A program made the translations under genes and the position numbers. Source: Opitutia bacterium (GTDB lineage Bacteria > Verrucomicrobiota > Verrucomicrobiia > Opitutales > Opitutaceae). Taken from it: a DNA stretch of 42,509 nucleotides. Positions 8,353-16,829 of this stretch are shown here, piece after piece (the stretch's first letter is position 1; each line of letters begins with the position of its first letter). The notes beneath the pieces were generated by a model. It worked only from the letters and a program-made list of their open reading frames with translations. It was not told the origin of the DNA and did no database searches. The DNA is taken from NCBI GenBank assembly GCA_947475065.1, contig CANJLB010000025.1, positions 1 to 42,509 on the forward strand. Direction: 5' to 3'.

Positions 8353-10056
8353 CTATGGCCAGTGTTTTCTTTGGCAACCCCAAAACACCAGCCCGGCACC
8401 GAGCAGAAAATGTGCGCCCAACACGGCCAGCGCCCCCGTCGTGGGTGCAAACCACCAGCCTTTGTCCGCGCCCATCAGGATGACGGCGTCGTAGAGATGC
8501 GGGGCGGGGACGTCCCCCATCGCCTTGAGGTAGCCGATCCAGCCCCAATAGGTCACGATGAACGGCCGCACCGCCCACACAATGGCCGCCGGCAGCGCCA
8601 GCACCACGCCCGACAGGGGAAGCTGGAAGCCCACGAGGTAGATGCAGAGCAGCGAGGCCTTGTCGGCCGAGGTGAACCACGCCGAGAGGCCGAGGCACAC
8701 CACGCTCATCGCCGCGCACGTCCCGCCCAGCACGAGCATCTGTTCGCCCCAGCTGCCGGGAAACTGGCACAGCGCTTTGACAAACACGGTCATCCACGCG
8801 CCCTGGGCTGCGCCCAGCAACGCCGCAAACGTGATTTTCGCGAGTGCGTAAGCCGCCGGCCGCAGGCCCGACATCCGCTCCTTTTCGTAGAGCGCGCGTT
8901 CGCCGGCGATTTCCCGCGCGCCGTTGTTGCTGCCCATTAGGCAGAGCAGGATGACCTGGAAAATGATCAGCCCCGAAACGAGCGTCCCCATCTTGAGCGC
9001 GTCGCCCACGAAGTCAGCCCGCGCCAGCATCGCATCAACCGGCCCCTGCCCCGACTGGTCGAGCGCGAGCACCTTCATTTGGGGCAGCCCACGCAACGCG
9101 AAAATTACCACGAGGCAGGGAAAGCCGAACGTGATCGCAAGTGTCAGCCCGAGATAGCCCCGGTCGCGCCACAGCAGCCGCCACCGCCGGACCAGCAGCG
9201 TGCCGGCCTGCGCCAGGACGGACGGAGTGGGGTCTCCCGCCGGGGTGGGAGACGCTTTTCCCCTCGCGGGATGGTCCGGTGCGTCGGCGGTCCACGCCGC
9301 CGAGGCCTCGGACCAGAGCTGCCGCCAGTGTTCGGGCGGCTGTTCGCTCAACCGGTCGTAAAGGGTCAGCGCGTCGGTGAGATCGAAGTGCCGGAGCATG
9401 CCGGGCAACGTGCCCTGGAAGACCACCGCGCCCTCATGGATGACAGTCACCGTGTCAAACTGTGGCAGCTTGGCGAGGTTGTGGATGACGCACGCGACCG
9501 TTTGGCCGCGCTCTGCCACCAGTGCGCGCAGCACCGCGAGGATTTGGTCCTCCGAGCGCGGGTCGAGGCCGCTCGTCACCTCGTCGCACAGCAGGCAGGC
9601 GGGGTCGGTCGTCAGCTCCAGTGCGAGCCCCAGCCGGCGGAGCTGCCCGCCGCTGAGCTTTTCCACCAGCGCATCGCGCCGGTCGTCGAGGCCGACGAGC
9701 TGAAGCAGCTCGCCGATGCGCGTCGCGCCGGCCGCGCCAGTCACACCCCGGTAAAGCTTGAGCGCAAAGGCCAGCGACTCGCCCACCGTGAGCTTGCCAT
9801 GCGCGATGCTAAACTGTGGCGCAAAGGCCAGCTCGCGCCGCAGCGGGTCGTGCTCCGTCACCCGCCGTCCGCGCAGGAAAATTTCGCCTTCCGCCGGCAG
9901 GATGCCGAGCAGGCCCTTGAACAGTGTCGTCTTGCCGCAGCCTGACGGCCCGATGAGCGCGTGCAAACCGCCGGCGGCAAAGCGCGCCGTCGCACCTTGC
10001 ACCAGCGGCGGCGCACCCAGTCGTGGGCGGACATCAAGGTTGCGGCAGGCCAGCAT
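8353..10056 (-). CDS. ABC transporter, ATP-binding and permease domains fused (ABCG-like)
   Basis: An exporter-type half transporter in the inner membrane. From the ATG at 10056 it has 567 residues. The nucleotide-binding domain comes first (about 1-225), with Walker A GPSGCGKTT, signature LSGGQLRRLG, Walker B LLCDEVTSGLD and the switch His in VIHNLAK. A linker rich in Pro and Thr follows, then an ABC2-type membrane domain with six or seven hydrophobic segments, including a YEKERMSGLRPAAYALAKI stretch typical of ABCG-type permeases. An upstream in-frame TTG at 10116 would add 20 residues with no similarity, so I prefer the ATG. The operon continues into a lipoprotein and a large secreted protein. 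The substrate cannot be read from the sequence. Confidence 0.87.
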   Translation of the reverse strand: MLACRNLDVRPRLGAPPLVQGATARFAAGGLHALIGPSGCGKTTLFKGLLGILPAEGEIFLRGRRVTEHDPLRRELAFAPQFSIAHGKLTVGESLAFALKLYRGVTGAAGATRIGELLQLVGLDDRRDALVEKLSGGQLRRLGLALELTTDPACLLCDEVTSGLDPRSEDQILAVLRALVAERGQTVACVIHNLAKLPQFDTVTVIHEGAVVFQGTLPGMLRHFDLTDALTLYDRLSEQPPEHWRQLWSEASAAWTADAPDHPARGKASPTPAGDPTPSVLAQAGTLLVRRWRLLWRDRGYLGLTLAITFGFPCLVVIFALRGLPQMKVLALDQSGQGPVDAMLARADFVGDALKMGTLVSGLIIFQVILLCLMGSNNGAREIAGERALYEKERMSGLRPAAYALAKITFAALLGAAQGAWMTVFVKALCQFPGSWGEQMLVLGGTCAAMSVVCLGLSAWFTSADKASLLCIYLVGFQLPLSGVVLALPAAIVWAVRPFIVTYWGWIGYLKAMGDVPAPHLYDAVILMGADKGWWFAPTTGALAVLGAHFLLGAGLVFWGCQRKHWP

Positions 10057-10172
10057 GTAGGGGGTGGGGAGAAAGGCGACGTGCCCCTTATGTCGCAGGC
10101 CGCTGCGGGAGGCCAAGATTCATATGGGCGGAAAAAGCAGGATGAAAGCGGCCTCGAATTACATGCGCGAGG

Positions 10173-10769
10173 TCACGGCTCCAGATGCCCGGCGGCGGCG
10201 GCGGCTTCAACCATCCTGACGGCGTAGTCCCAGAGGGCGGCGGAGCCCTCGGCCATGTGGGCGTTTTTGGCGAGCACCTGGCGGGATTTCACCCCGTGCC
10301 GGCGCCAGGCGGCACCTTCGGTGTGGGCGTTGAGGAACATCGGCTGGAGGCGGTCGAGCGCGGCGGCGAACTTTGCCTCGGGCGTCTGCCGCGACTCGAA
10401 CTCGTCCCACAGCGCGCGGAACTCCGCCGCCTGATCGGTGGGCAGCAGGCCAAAAATGCGGGTGGCGGCGCGCATCTCGCGCTCCTGCCGGGTGGCGAGG
10501 CCGGCCTCGTCATAGGCAAAGGTGTCGCCGGCATCAATTTCGACGAGGTCGTGGAGGATGAGCATTTGCAGGACGCGCAGGCGGTCGAGTGACGGGCAGT
10601 TGGCGTGCTCGCCAAGCACGAGGACCATGAGACAGAGGTGCCACGAGTGCTCGGCGTCGTTCTCGCGACGGCGGCTCTGGGTGAGCAGCGACTGGCGGAA
10701 GACCTCCTTTAGCCGGTCGGCTTCAAGAATGAAACGCATCTGCTGGGCAAGGCGCGCGGTGTCGGCCAT
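10173..10769 (-). CDS. HD-domain phosphohydrolase, YfbR/5'-nucleotidase-like
   Basis: A 198-residue soluble protein of the HD_3 type, related to the deoxynucleoside 5'-monophosphatase YfbR. The metal site is visible: RRENDAEHSWHL provides the first His, LHDLVEIDAGD the HD pair, and a distal Asp lies in the ALDRLQPMF helix. These proteins dephosphorylate nucleotides using a divalent metal; the exact substrate is not evident. The start at 10769 leads straight into ARLAQQMRFILEADRLKEVFR, the usual N-terminal helix of the family. The GYF-domain gene ends 13 bases upstream on the same strand, so the two are probably co-transcribed. It is separated from the ABC transporter start by 116 bases. Confidence 0.85.
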   Translation of the reverse strand: MADTARLAQQMRFILEADRLKEVFRQSLLTQSRRRENDAEHSWHLCLMVLVLGEHANCPSLDRLRVLQMLILHDLVEIDAGDTFAYDEAGLATRQEREMRAATRIFGLLPTDQAAEFRALWDEFESRQTPEAKFAAALDRLQPMFLNAHTEGAAWRRHGVKSRQVLAKNAHMAEGSAALWDYAVRMVEAAAAAGHLEP

Positions 10770-10782
10770 GCCCGAGCGAGGC

Positions 10783-11598
10783 TCACCGGTAGGCGGGGAG
10801 CGAGGCCAAAAACTCCGGGCCGGCCCCGGCGATCCATGCCTCGCCGTTTTCCATGCGGGTGACGCGCAGGGTCTGGCCTTTGAGCACGGCGAGCACCAGC
10901 CCGCCCAGCATCATCAGGATCCCGAGGACGCCCACGACGGGGGCGTCGTTCACGAAGCCGCCAATCATGACAAACAGGCCCACGGCCAACAAGGCGGCTG
11001 CAAGGCAATTGCTGAGGGTCACTTTGCGGCCGGCCTGGGCGGTCATGGACACCGTCAGTTTGATCTTTTTTCGCAGGACGAGATAGAGAATCAAGGTGAT
11101 CAGCAGGCTGAGAAGAACGCTGAGGTAGATCCACGGCGTCACCCAATACAAGTTCTTCTCCTTCTGCTCGCCGACACCAACGGGTGTGTTGGTCTTCACG
11201 CAACGGGCGGGCAGCTTGGGGTTGGCGACCGGCACGACAAATTTTTTGCCGTCGCGCCGGGCATTGGTTTCACCGACGTGGACGGGAATGGCCAGCCCCT
11301 CGCGCAACGACTGAAAATAGGTGTCCTTGGCGCTGGCCGAGACCCAGCCGTGCTCGGTCCGGACCATTTGGTTCTCAGGAAACTCCTGGCCGAGGATGAT
11401 GCAGCGGTGCCAGCCATCGCGGGTCGGGACGGGTGGCGGCTCGCCCGACGAGACCGTGCGGAACGCTTGCCAGCCCGGCAGCGTGGCGTTCCAAACCAGC
11501 GTGTCAGAACCGATCTTGCCGCTTGCGACCAGTTGCTGGAATTGCACGTCATCAACGGGACCGCGGCGATTGCTTCCTTCAGAGTAATACCAATCCAT
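10783..11598 (-). CDS. GYF_2-domain membrane protein
   Basis: From the ATG at 11598 the protein has 271 residues. It opens with a GYF_2 (DUF4339) domain: DWYYSEGSNRRGPVDDVQF, then DTLVWNATLPGWQAF, a module thought to bind proline-rich partners in bacteria. A middle cytoplasmic region of about 90 residues has no recognised motif. Three hydrophobic helices follow at about 158-175, 195-220 and 222-240, with a short polar tail after them. The frame is open further upstream, but that extension is Arg/Pro-rich, resembles nothing, and would overlap the serA promoter side. The function is unknown; the Pro-rich linkers of neighbouring exported proteins are possible partners only in principle. It is divergent from serA across 221 bases. 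Confidence 0.7.
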   Translation of the reverse strand: MDWYYSEGSNRRGPVDDVQFQQLVASGKIGSDTLVWNATLPGWQAFRTVSSGEPPPVPTRDGWHRCIILGQEFPENQMVRTEHGWVSASAKDTYFQSLREGLAIPVHVGETNARRDGKKFVVPVANPKLPARCVKTNTPVGVGEQKEKNLYWVTPWIYLSVLLSLLITLILYLVLRKKIKLTVSMTAQAGRKVTLSNCLAAALLAVGLFVMIGGFVNDAPVVGVLGILMMLGGLVLAVLKGQTLRVTRMENGEAWIAGAGPEFLASLPAYR

Positions 11599-11819
11599 AG
11601 GTGGGGGTGGGAGGCTCTCAGCACATGCCGGCGTGAAACCGTGACAAGCGCAATTTTGGGGCATCCGTCGGAAAGTGGCTGAAACCGTGCAAATCGGCTC
11701 GCGGCGAAGGCCCGTCCACTGCGCCCATCGGTGCGCTGCGTCCTTCAGACCGGCTGGCACCCCGTCAGCTTTTCCTTGCCCCGCGTTCCGCCGTCCTGTT
11801 CGCTCACCCTCCTTTTCCC

Positions 11820-13409
11820 ATGAAAGTACTCGTTGCCGACAAAATCTCACCCAAGGGCGTTGCCTTCCTGCGTCAGCAGCCGGGCTTTGAAGTCGTGGAG
11901 GCCTACGGCTCCTCTCCCGAGAAAATTCTGGAGCTGGTAAAGGACGTCCATGCCATCGCCGTCCGTTCGGAGACGAAGATCACCGCCGCGGTCTTTGCCG
12001 CCGCGCCGCTGCTCAAGGTGGTCGGCCGCGCCGGGGTGGGCGTGGACAACGTGGATGTGGACGCCGCCACCGAGCGCGGGGTGATCGTGATGAACACGCC
12101 TTCGGGCAACACCATCGCCACCGCCGAGCTCACCTTCACCCACTTGCTGTGCGGCGCGCGCCCCGTGCCGCAGGCCGCAGCCTCGATGAAGGCCGGCCAG
12201 TGGGACCGCAAGAGCTTCTCAGGCATCGAGCTGTTCAAAAAGACCCTCGGCGTTGTCGGCCTCGGCCGCATCGGCGGGGAGGTCGCCAAGCGCGCGCTGT
12301 CGTTCGGGATGCGCGTGCTCGCCTACGATCCCTACCTCGCGCCCAGCCGCGCCAAGGCCATGCAGGTCGAGGGCGTTTCACTCGACGAGCTGCTCCGGCA
12401 GTCGGACTATATCACCGTCCACATGCCGCTCACGGACGACACGAAATACCTGATCAACGAGGCCGCGCTGGCGAAATGCAAAAAGGGCGTCCGTCTCTTC
12501 AACTGCGCACGCGGCGGCATCATCCAGGAAACCGCGCTGGTCGCCGCGCTGAAGTCCGGCCACGTCGCCGCCGCCGGCCTGGACGTGTTTGAGGATGAGC
12601 CGCTCGCCAAGGACAGCCCGCTCCGCACGCTCCCCAACGTCGTCCTCACCCCGCACCTCGGCGCCTCGACCGCCGAGGCGCAGGAGTCGGTCGGCATCGA
12701 GGTCGCCGAGCAGATCGCCGACGTGCTCAACGGCGGGGACATCCGCAATTCGGTCAACATCCCGCCGATTGACGCCGCCACGCGCCAATTGCTCGGGCCC
12801 TACCTCGATCTCGGCAAAAAACTCGGCACACTCGTGCAGCAGATCGCGCCGCCGGGGATCACCACGCTCCGCATCACCTACTCGGGCAAGGTGGCCGAAC
12901 TCGACGCCAACGCGGTCACGCGCTCGATCCAGCTCGGTTTCCTCGCCCGGATCAGCGGCCCGTCGGTCAATTTCGTCAACGTCCCCGCCGCGTTCCAGCG
13001 TCTCGGCCTGCAGGCCGAGGTCGTGAAGTCCAACAGCGACTGCGGCTACACCGATCTGATCGAGGTTGAGGCCGTCGCCGCGGACGGCACGCGCAGCTCG
13101 GCGCAAGGGACGTTCACCGGCAAGGGCAACCAGCCGCGCATCGTCGGCATCAACGGCCGCGAGGTCGAGGTCGCCGCCGAGGGTAAGCTGCTCGTCCTGG
13201 AGAACATGGACCAGCCCGGCATGGTTGGTGCCGTCGGCGCGATCTTGGGCAAAGACAAGGTCAATATCGCCGATATGTCGCTTTCGCGTCTCGCCCCCGG
13301 CGGCACGGCCTACATGGTCGTGCGCGTGGACACCGAGCCGGGCGAAAAGGCCCGCGCCGAGATCAAGGCCCACCCGGCGATCAAGCTGGCGAAGTTCGTG
13401 CAGTTGTGA
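11820..13409 (+). CDS. serA: D-3-phosphoglycerate dehydrogenase
   Basis: Oxidises 3-phosphoglycerate to 3-phosphohydroxypyruvate with NAD, the first step of serine synthesis in the cytosol. The 529 residues are the long three-domain form. The substrate domain is split around a Rossmann domain with GLGRIGGEVAKRAL (about 148-160). The catalytic Arg lies in NCARGGI (R231), the Glu in DVFEDEP and the His in TPHLGAST (H279). An intervening ASB-type domain (about 320-445) and a C-terminal ACT domain (about 455-529, starting LLVLENMDQPGMVGAV) follow. The ACT domain suggests feedback control by serine. The start ATG has no Shine-Dalgarno but follows 13 pyrimidines. A paired hairpin element lies between its stop and plsY. 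Confidence 0.96.
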   Translation: MKVLVADKISPKGVAFLRQQPGFEVVEAYGSSPEKILELVKDVHAIAVRSETKITAAVFAAAPLLKVVGRAGVGVDNVDVDAATERGVIVMNTPSGNTIATAELTFTHLLCGARPVPQAAASMKAGQWDRKSFSGIELFKKTLGVVGLGRIGGEVAKRALSFGMRVLAYDPYLAPSRAKAMQVEGVSLDELLRQSDYITVHMPLTDDTKYLINEAALAKCKKGVRLFNCARGGIIQETALVAALKSGHVAAAGLDVFEDEPLAKDSPLRTLPNVVLTPHLGASTAEAQESVGIEVAEQIADVLNGGDIRNSVNIPPIDAATRQLLGPYLDLGKKLGTLVQQIAPPGITTLRITYSGKVAELDANAVTRSIQLGFLARISGPSVNFVNVPAAFQRLGLQAEVVKSNSDCGYTDLIEVEAVAADGTRSSAQGTFTGKGNQPRIVGINGREVEVAAEGKLLVLENMDQPGMVGAVGAILGKDKVNIADMSLSRLAPGGTAYMVVRVDTEPGEKARAEIKAHPAIKLAKFVQL

Positions 13410-13424
13410 GCGCGGGGCCCAATC

Positions 13425-13513
13425 GTAGCCCTGCGCGTGAGCGCAGGGATTCATGGCAGGGGAAATTTGATCCCGCCGCTCACGCGGCGGGCTACATCGG
13501 AGCGTAACGCTCC
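13425..13513. repeat. Paired intergenic hairpin element (REP-like), copy A
   Basis: GTAGCCC opens a perfect hairpin CCCTGCGC-GTGA-GCGCAGGG (13429-13448). About 23 bases later the mirror form CCCGCCGC-TCAC-GCGGCGGG (13472-13491) ends in GGGCTAC. Both halves share the outer GTAGCCC and the GTGA loop while the stems differ, so structure is kept while sequence varies. A third small hairpin GGAGCG-TAA-CGCTCC (13499-13513) ends 8 bases before the plsY start. Confidence 0.75.
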
Positions 13514-13521
13514 CCGTCATC

Positions 13522-14199
13522 ATGCTGCTCCTTCCGCTCCTCATCGCCGCTGTTGTCGGCTACCTACTCGGCTCGCTGCCGTTCGGGTATCTGGTGGCCA
13601 GGGCGAAAGGTGTGAACATTTTCGAAGTCGGGAGCAAAAACCCCGGCGCCACCAACGTTCGCCGCGTGTTGGGAAGCGGGCCGGGCAACCTGGTCTTCAT
13701 CCTTGATGCGCTGAAAGGGGCGTTGGCCACGGGCTGGTTTGAGCTGTTTTGGACAGTTGGTCCCGGGAAAAATTGGGGGCACGGCGGTCTCACCCCCGGC
13801 GAGGCCAATTTGGGGCTGGCGGTCGCCATGGCCAGCCTCATCGCCGCTCTCCTCGGCCACAGTTATTCCTGCTTCACCAAGTTTCGCGGCGGCAAGGGTG
13901 TCGCCACCACGGCGGGCGGCTTTCTCGTTTTGATGCCTTGGGTGCTCGTCATCGCCGTGGCCGTCTGGTGGAGTACGTTCAAAATCTCCCGCTACGTCTC
14001 GCTCGCCTCGATCCTCGCTGCGCTCGCATTGCCCATCGCCGCATTTTTCCTGCACTCACCGCCGCTCCTGCTCGGGCTGGCGCTGATCATCGCCGGCTTC
14101 GTTATTCTGCGCCACCGGGCCAACATCGTGCGCCTGCTCAATGGCACGGAAAACAGGTTTGTGAAAAAGCCCGCGCCACCCCAGCCTCCGCCTTCATGA
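13522..14199 (+). CDS. plsY: Glycerol-3-phosphate acyltransferase PlsY
   Basis: An inner-membrane enzyme that transfers an acyl group from acyl-phosphate to glycerol-3-phosphate, making lysophosphatidate for phospholipid synthesis. The 225-residue protein has five or more hydrophobic helices and the three family motifs: GSLPFGYLVAR, SKNPGATNVRRVLG (phosphate-binding loop) and GHSYSCFTKFRGGKGVATT. A basic, Pro-rich tail follows the last helix. It is a little longer than the usual 190-215 residues because of an insert with TVGPGKNWGHGGLTPGEAN before the third helix. The stop overlaps the homoserine dehydrogenase start by ATGA, indicating translational coupling with hom. The short leader holds a small hairpin that could hide the start region. 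Confidence 0.93.
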   Translation: MLLLPLLIAAVVGYLLGSLPFGYLVARAKGVNIFEVGSKNPGATNVRRVLGSGPGNLVFILDALKGALATGWFELFWTVGPGKNWGHGGLTPGEANLGLAVAMASLIAALLGHSYSCFTKFRGGKGVATTAGGFLVLMPWVLVIAVAVWWSTFKISRYVSLASILAALALPIAAFFLHSPPLLLGLALIIAGFVILRHRANIVRLLNGTENRFVKKPAPPQPPPS

Positions 14200-15497
14200 G
14201 CCAGCTTGCGGTCATCAACATCGGCATCTGCGGTCTCGGCACCGTGGGGCAGGGCGTATGGAAACACCTCGCCCGCTCCCGCGCCGCGCTGGAGTGCCGG
14301 CTCGGCGTGAGGCTCCGCCTGCACCGCGCGTCCGTGCGCGATTTGCGGAAAAAGCGCTCGGTCGCCGTCCCGACCGCCAAGCTTACGACCGACCCGCTGG
14401 CCGTCGCCACCGATCCTGCCATCCACATCGTGTGCGAGCTGATCGGGGGCACGACCGTGGCGCGGGAGGTCACGCTCGCCGCGCTGCGCCTCGGCAAGAC
14501 CGTCGTCTCCGCAAACAAGGCGCTGCTCTGCGCGCACGGGCCGGAGATTTTTGCGGCGGCACGGAAGCATGGCGGGCATTTCTTTTTCGAGGCGTCGGTG
14601 GCCGGGGGCATCCCGATCATCAAGGCGCTGCGCGAGGGCCTCGTTGCGAACCGTTTCAAGCTCATCTACGGCATCCTGAACGGCACCTGCAATTACATCC
14701 TCACGCGCATGGAGCGCGAGGGGCTGGGTTACGCCGAGATCCTCGCCGACGCGAAGCGCCTCGGCTACGCGGAGGCCGACGAGTCGCTGGATGTCGAGGG
14801 CTGGGACACCGCGCACAAGGCCGGCATCCTCGCGTTCCTGGCGCACGGGGCGTGGGTGCCGACGAACAAGATGCTCGTCGAGGGCATCACGCGCATCACG
14901 CAGACCGACCTGCAGTTCGCCCGCGAGCACGGCTTCGCCATCAAGCTCCTCGCCGTCATCGCGCGCGACTTTGCCAGCGGCGAGCTGTTCGTGCGCGTCC
15001 ATCCGACGCTGCTCCCGGCGGGCAAGGTGCTGGCCAGCGTCAACGAGGTCTACAACGGCATCTCCGTGACCGGCGACGTGGTGGGCGAGACCGTTTACAT
15101 CGGTCGCGGCGCCGGGCAGGATGCGACCGCGAGCGCGGTGATCAGCGACATTGCCGATGCCGTCCTGCTGCTCCGCCGGGGCAACGCCCCGCTGCCCGCG
15201 CCCGCCGGGTCGCGCTGCCCGCTGGCGCCTCCTGAGCGCATCCGCAGCCGTTATTACCTGCGCCTCGACGTGCGCGACCGTCCCGGTGTGCTCGCCCAGA
15301 TCGCCACCGCCACCGCCCGTGAGGGCGTGAGCATCGCCGACATGGTGCAGCGGCCCGGCGCGCGCCCAGGCAGCGCCACGCTCCTGCTCACCACCCACGT
15401 GAGCAACGAGCGGGCCATCCGCGCCACCCTCGCCCGCCTGAAAAAATTGGGCAGCGTCCTCGGCGCCCCGCTGCTCCTCCGCATCGCCGATTTCTGA
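14196..15497 (+). CDS. hom: Homoserine dehydrogenase
   Basis: Reduces aspartate semialdehyde to homoserine with NAD(P)H, the branch point towards threonine and methionine. From the ATG at 14196 the protein has 433 residues. It has a Rossmann nucleotide loop NIGICGLGTVGQGVW, the SANKALLCAHG segment, GILNGTCNYILTRME, and the catalytic region GYAEADESLDVEGWDTAHK with its Asp and Lys. A C-terminal ACT domain (about 350-433) starts at YYLRLDVRDRPGVLAQIA and may bind threonine. The frame is open upstream, but the chosen start overlaps the plsY stop by four bases and gives the normal family N-terminus. lysC follows after 52 bases, so hom and lysC form a pathway pair. Confidence 0.96.
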   Translation: MSQLAVINIGICGLGTVGQGVWKHLARSRAALECRLGVRLRLHRASVRDLRKKRSVAVPTAKLTTDPLAVATDPAIHIVCELIGGTTVAREVTLAALRLGKTVVSANKALLCAHGPEIFAAARKHGGHFFFEASVAGGIPIIKALREGLVANRFKLIYGILNGTCNYILTRMEREGLGYAEILADAKRLGYAEADESLDVEGWDTAHKAGILAFLAHGAWVPTNKMLVEGITRITQTDLQFAREHGFAIKLLAVIARDFASGELFVRVHPTLLPAGKVLASVNEVYNGISVTGDVVGETVYIGRGAGQDATASAVISDIADAVLLLRRGNAPLPAPAGSRCPLAPPERIRSRYYLRLDVRDRPGVLAQIATATAREGVSIADMVQRPGARPGSATLLLTTHVSNERAIRATLARLKKLGSVLGAPLLLRIADF

Positions 15498-15549
15498 GCC
15501 GGTGATTGCCTTCTGGCTCCTGCATCCTGTCTCCTGACTCCTTTTTTCA

Positions 15550-16761
15550 ATGTCCCGAATCGTCCAAAAATATGGCGGCACCTCCGTGGGTGACGTCGAG
15601 CGCATCAAGAATGTCGCGCTGCGCATCAAGGCGTTCCGCGAGGAAGGCCACGAGCTCGTCGTCGTGGTCTCGGCCCGCTCCGGCGTCACCAACGAGCTCA
15701 TCGCCCGCGCGCAGGCCGTCTGCGCCAACCCGAGCGAACGGGAGATGGACCAACTCCTCGCCATCGGCGAGCAGGAGACCATTGCCCTCACCGCGATGGC
15801 GCTGCATGGCGTGGGCGTGGATGCCGTGAGCTACACCGGCGCGCAGGCCGGCATCTTCACGGACACGGTGCATACGAAGGCGAAGATCAAGACCATCAAC
15901 GCCCAGCCGCTCGAGAAGGACCTGAAAGCCGGGCGCGTTATCATCGTTGCCGGTTTTCAGGGCATCAATGAGGACGGCCAGATCACCACGCTCGGCCGCG
16001 GCGGCTCCGACCTCACCGCCATCGCCCTCGCCGCCGCCCTCAAGGCCGACAAGTGCGAAATCTACACGGATGTGGACGGCGTCTATACCGCCGACCCGCG
16101 CGTGGTGAAGACCGCGCGCAAGCTCGACGAGATTTCCTACGACGAGATGCTCGAGCTCGCGTCCTCCGGCTCGAAGGTCATGCAGTCGCGCTCGGTCGAG
16201 TTTGCCGCGAAATACGGCGTCGTCTTTGAAGTCCGCTCCTCCTTTAACCACAACCCCGGAACCATCGTGAAACAAGAAGTCGCCTACATGGAAAAAGTCG
16301 CCGTTCGCGGCGTCGCCGTTGACAAGGACCAGGCCAAGGTCGTCGTCAGCAACCTGCCCGACCAGCCCGGCACCGCCGCGAAGGTCTTCCGCGCGCTGGC
16401 CGACGCGAGCATCATCGTGGACATGATTGTGCAGAACGTCGGCCATGCCGGCGTCGCCAATCTCACGTTCACCGTGCCGCTCACCGACACGGCGAAGGCG
16501 AAAAAATCGCTTGAGCCGGTGCTGGCGAAGCTCGGCGGCGGCCAGGTCGCCGTGAGCGAAGGCATTGCCAAGCTCTCGGTCGTCGGGGTCGGGATGAAGA
16601 CGCACAGCGGGGTGGCCGCGACGCTCTTTCAGGCGCTGGCCGACGCCGGCGTGAACATCGAGATGATCAGCACCTCCGAGATCAAGATCTCGGTCATCAT
16701 TGACAAGGCCAGGGCCGACGAGGCGGCGCGTGTCGCGCACGCGGCGTTCGGGCTGGGGTGA
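15550..16761 (+). CDS. lysC: Aspartate kinase
   Basis: Phosphorylates aspartate to start the lysine, threonine and methionine pathway. The 403-residue protein is the monofunctional class. It shows the N-terminal KYGGTSVGDVERI kinase motif, GFQGINEDGQITTLGRGGSDLTA (substrate and phosphate loop) and EIYTDVDGVYTADPR. Two ACT domains lie at about 265-330 and 345-403 (DQPGTAAKVFRALADASI and VGVGMKTHSGVAATLFQAL), the usual site of feedback by lysine and/or threonine. An internal ATG near the ACT region could give the beta subunit known in some homologues; I see no clear ribosome site for it. It directly follows hom, and the reading frame is preceded by a pyrimidine run instead of a Shine-Dalgarno site. 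Confidence 0.96.
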   Translation: MSRIVQKYGGTSVGDVERIKNVALRIKAFREEGHELVVVVSARSGVTNELIARAQAVCANPSEREMDQLLAIGEQETIALTAMALHGVGVDAVSYTGAQAGIFTDTVHTKAKIKTINAQPLEKDLKAGRVIIVAGFQGINEDGQITTLGRGGSDLTAIALAAALKADKCEIYTDVDGVYTADPRVVKTARKLDEISYDEMLELASSGSKVMQSRSVEFAAKYGVVFEVRSSFNHNPGTIVKQEVAYMEKVAVRGVAVDKDQAKVVVSNLPDQPGTAAKVFRALADASIIVDMIVQNVGHAGVANLTFTVPLTDTAKAKKSLEPVLAKLGGGQVAVSEGIAKLSVVGVGMKTHSGVAATLFQALADAGVNIEMISTSEIKISVIIDKARADEAARVAHAAFGLG

Positions 16762-16829
16762 CCGCCCATTCTATGAGCAGTGAATCTCTATTGCTCTGAT
16801 CGCCCCACAAGAATGACGCCCCAAAGCAC

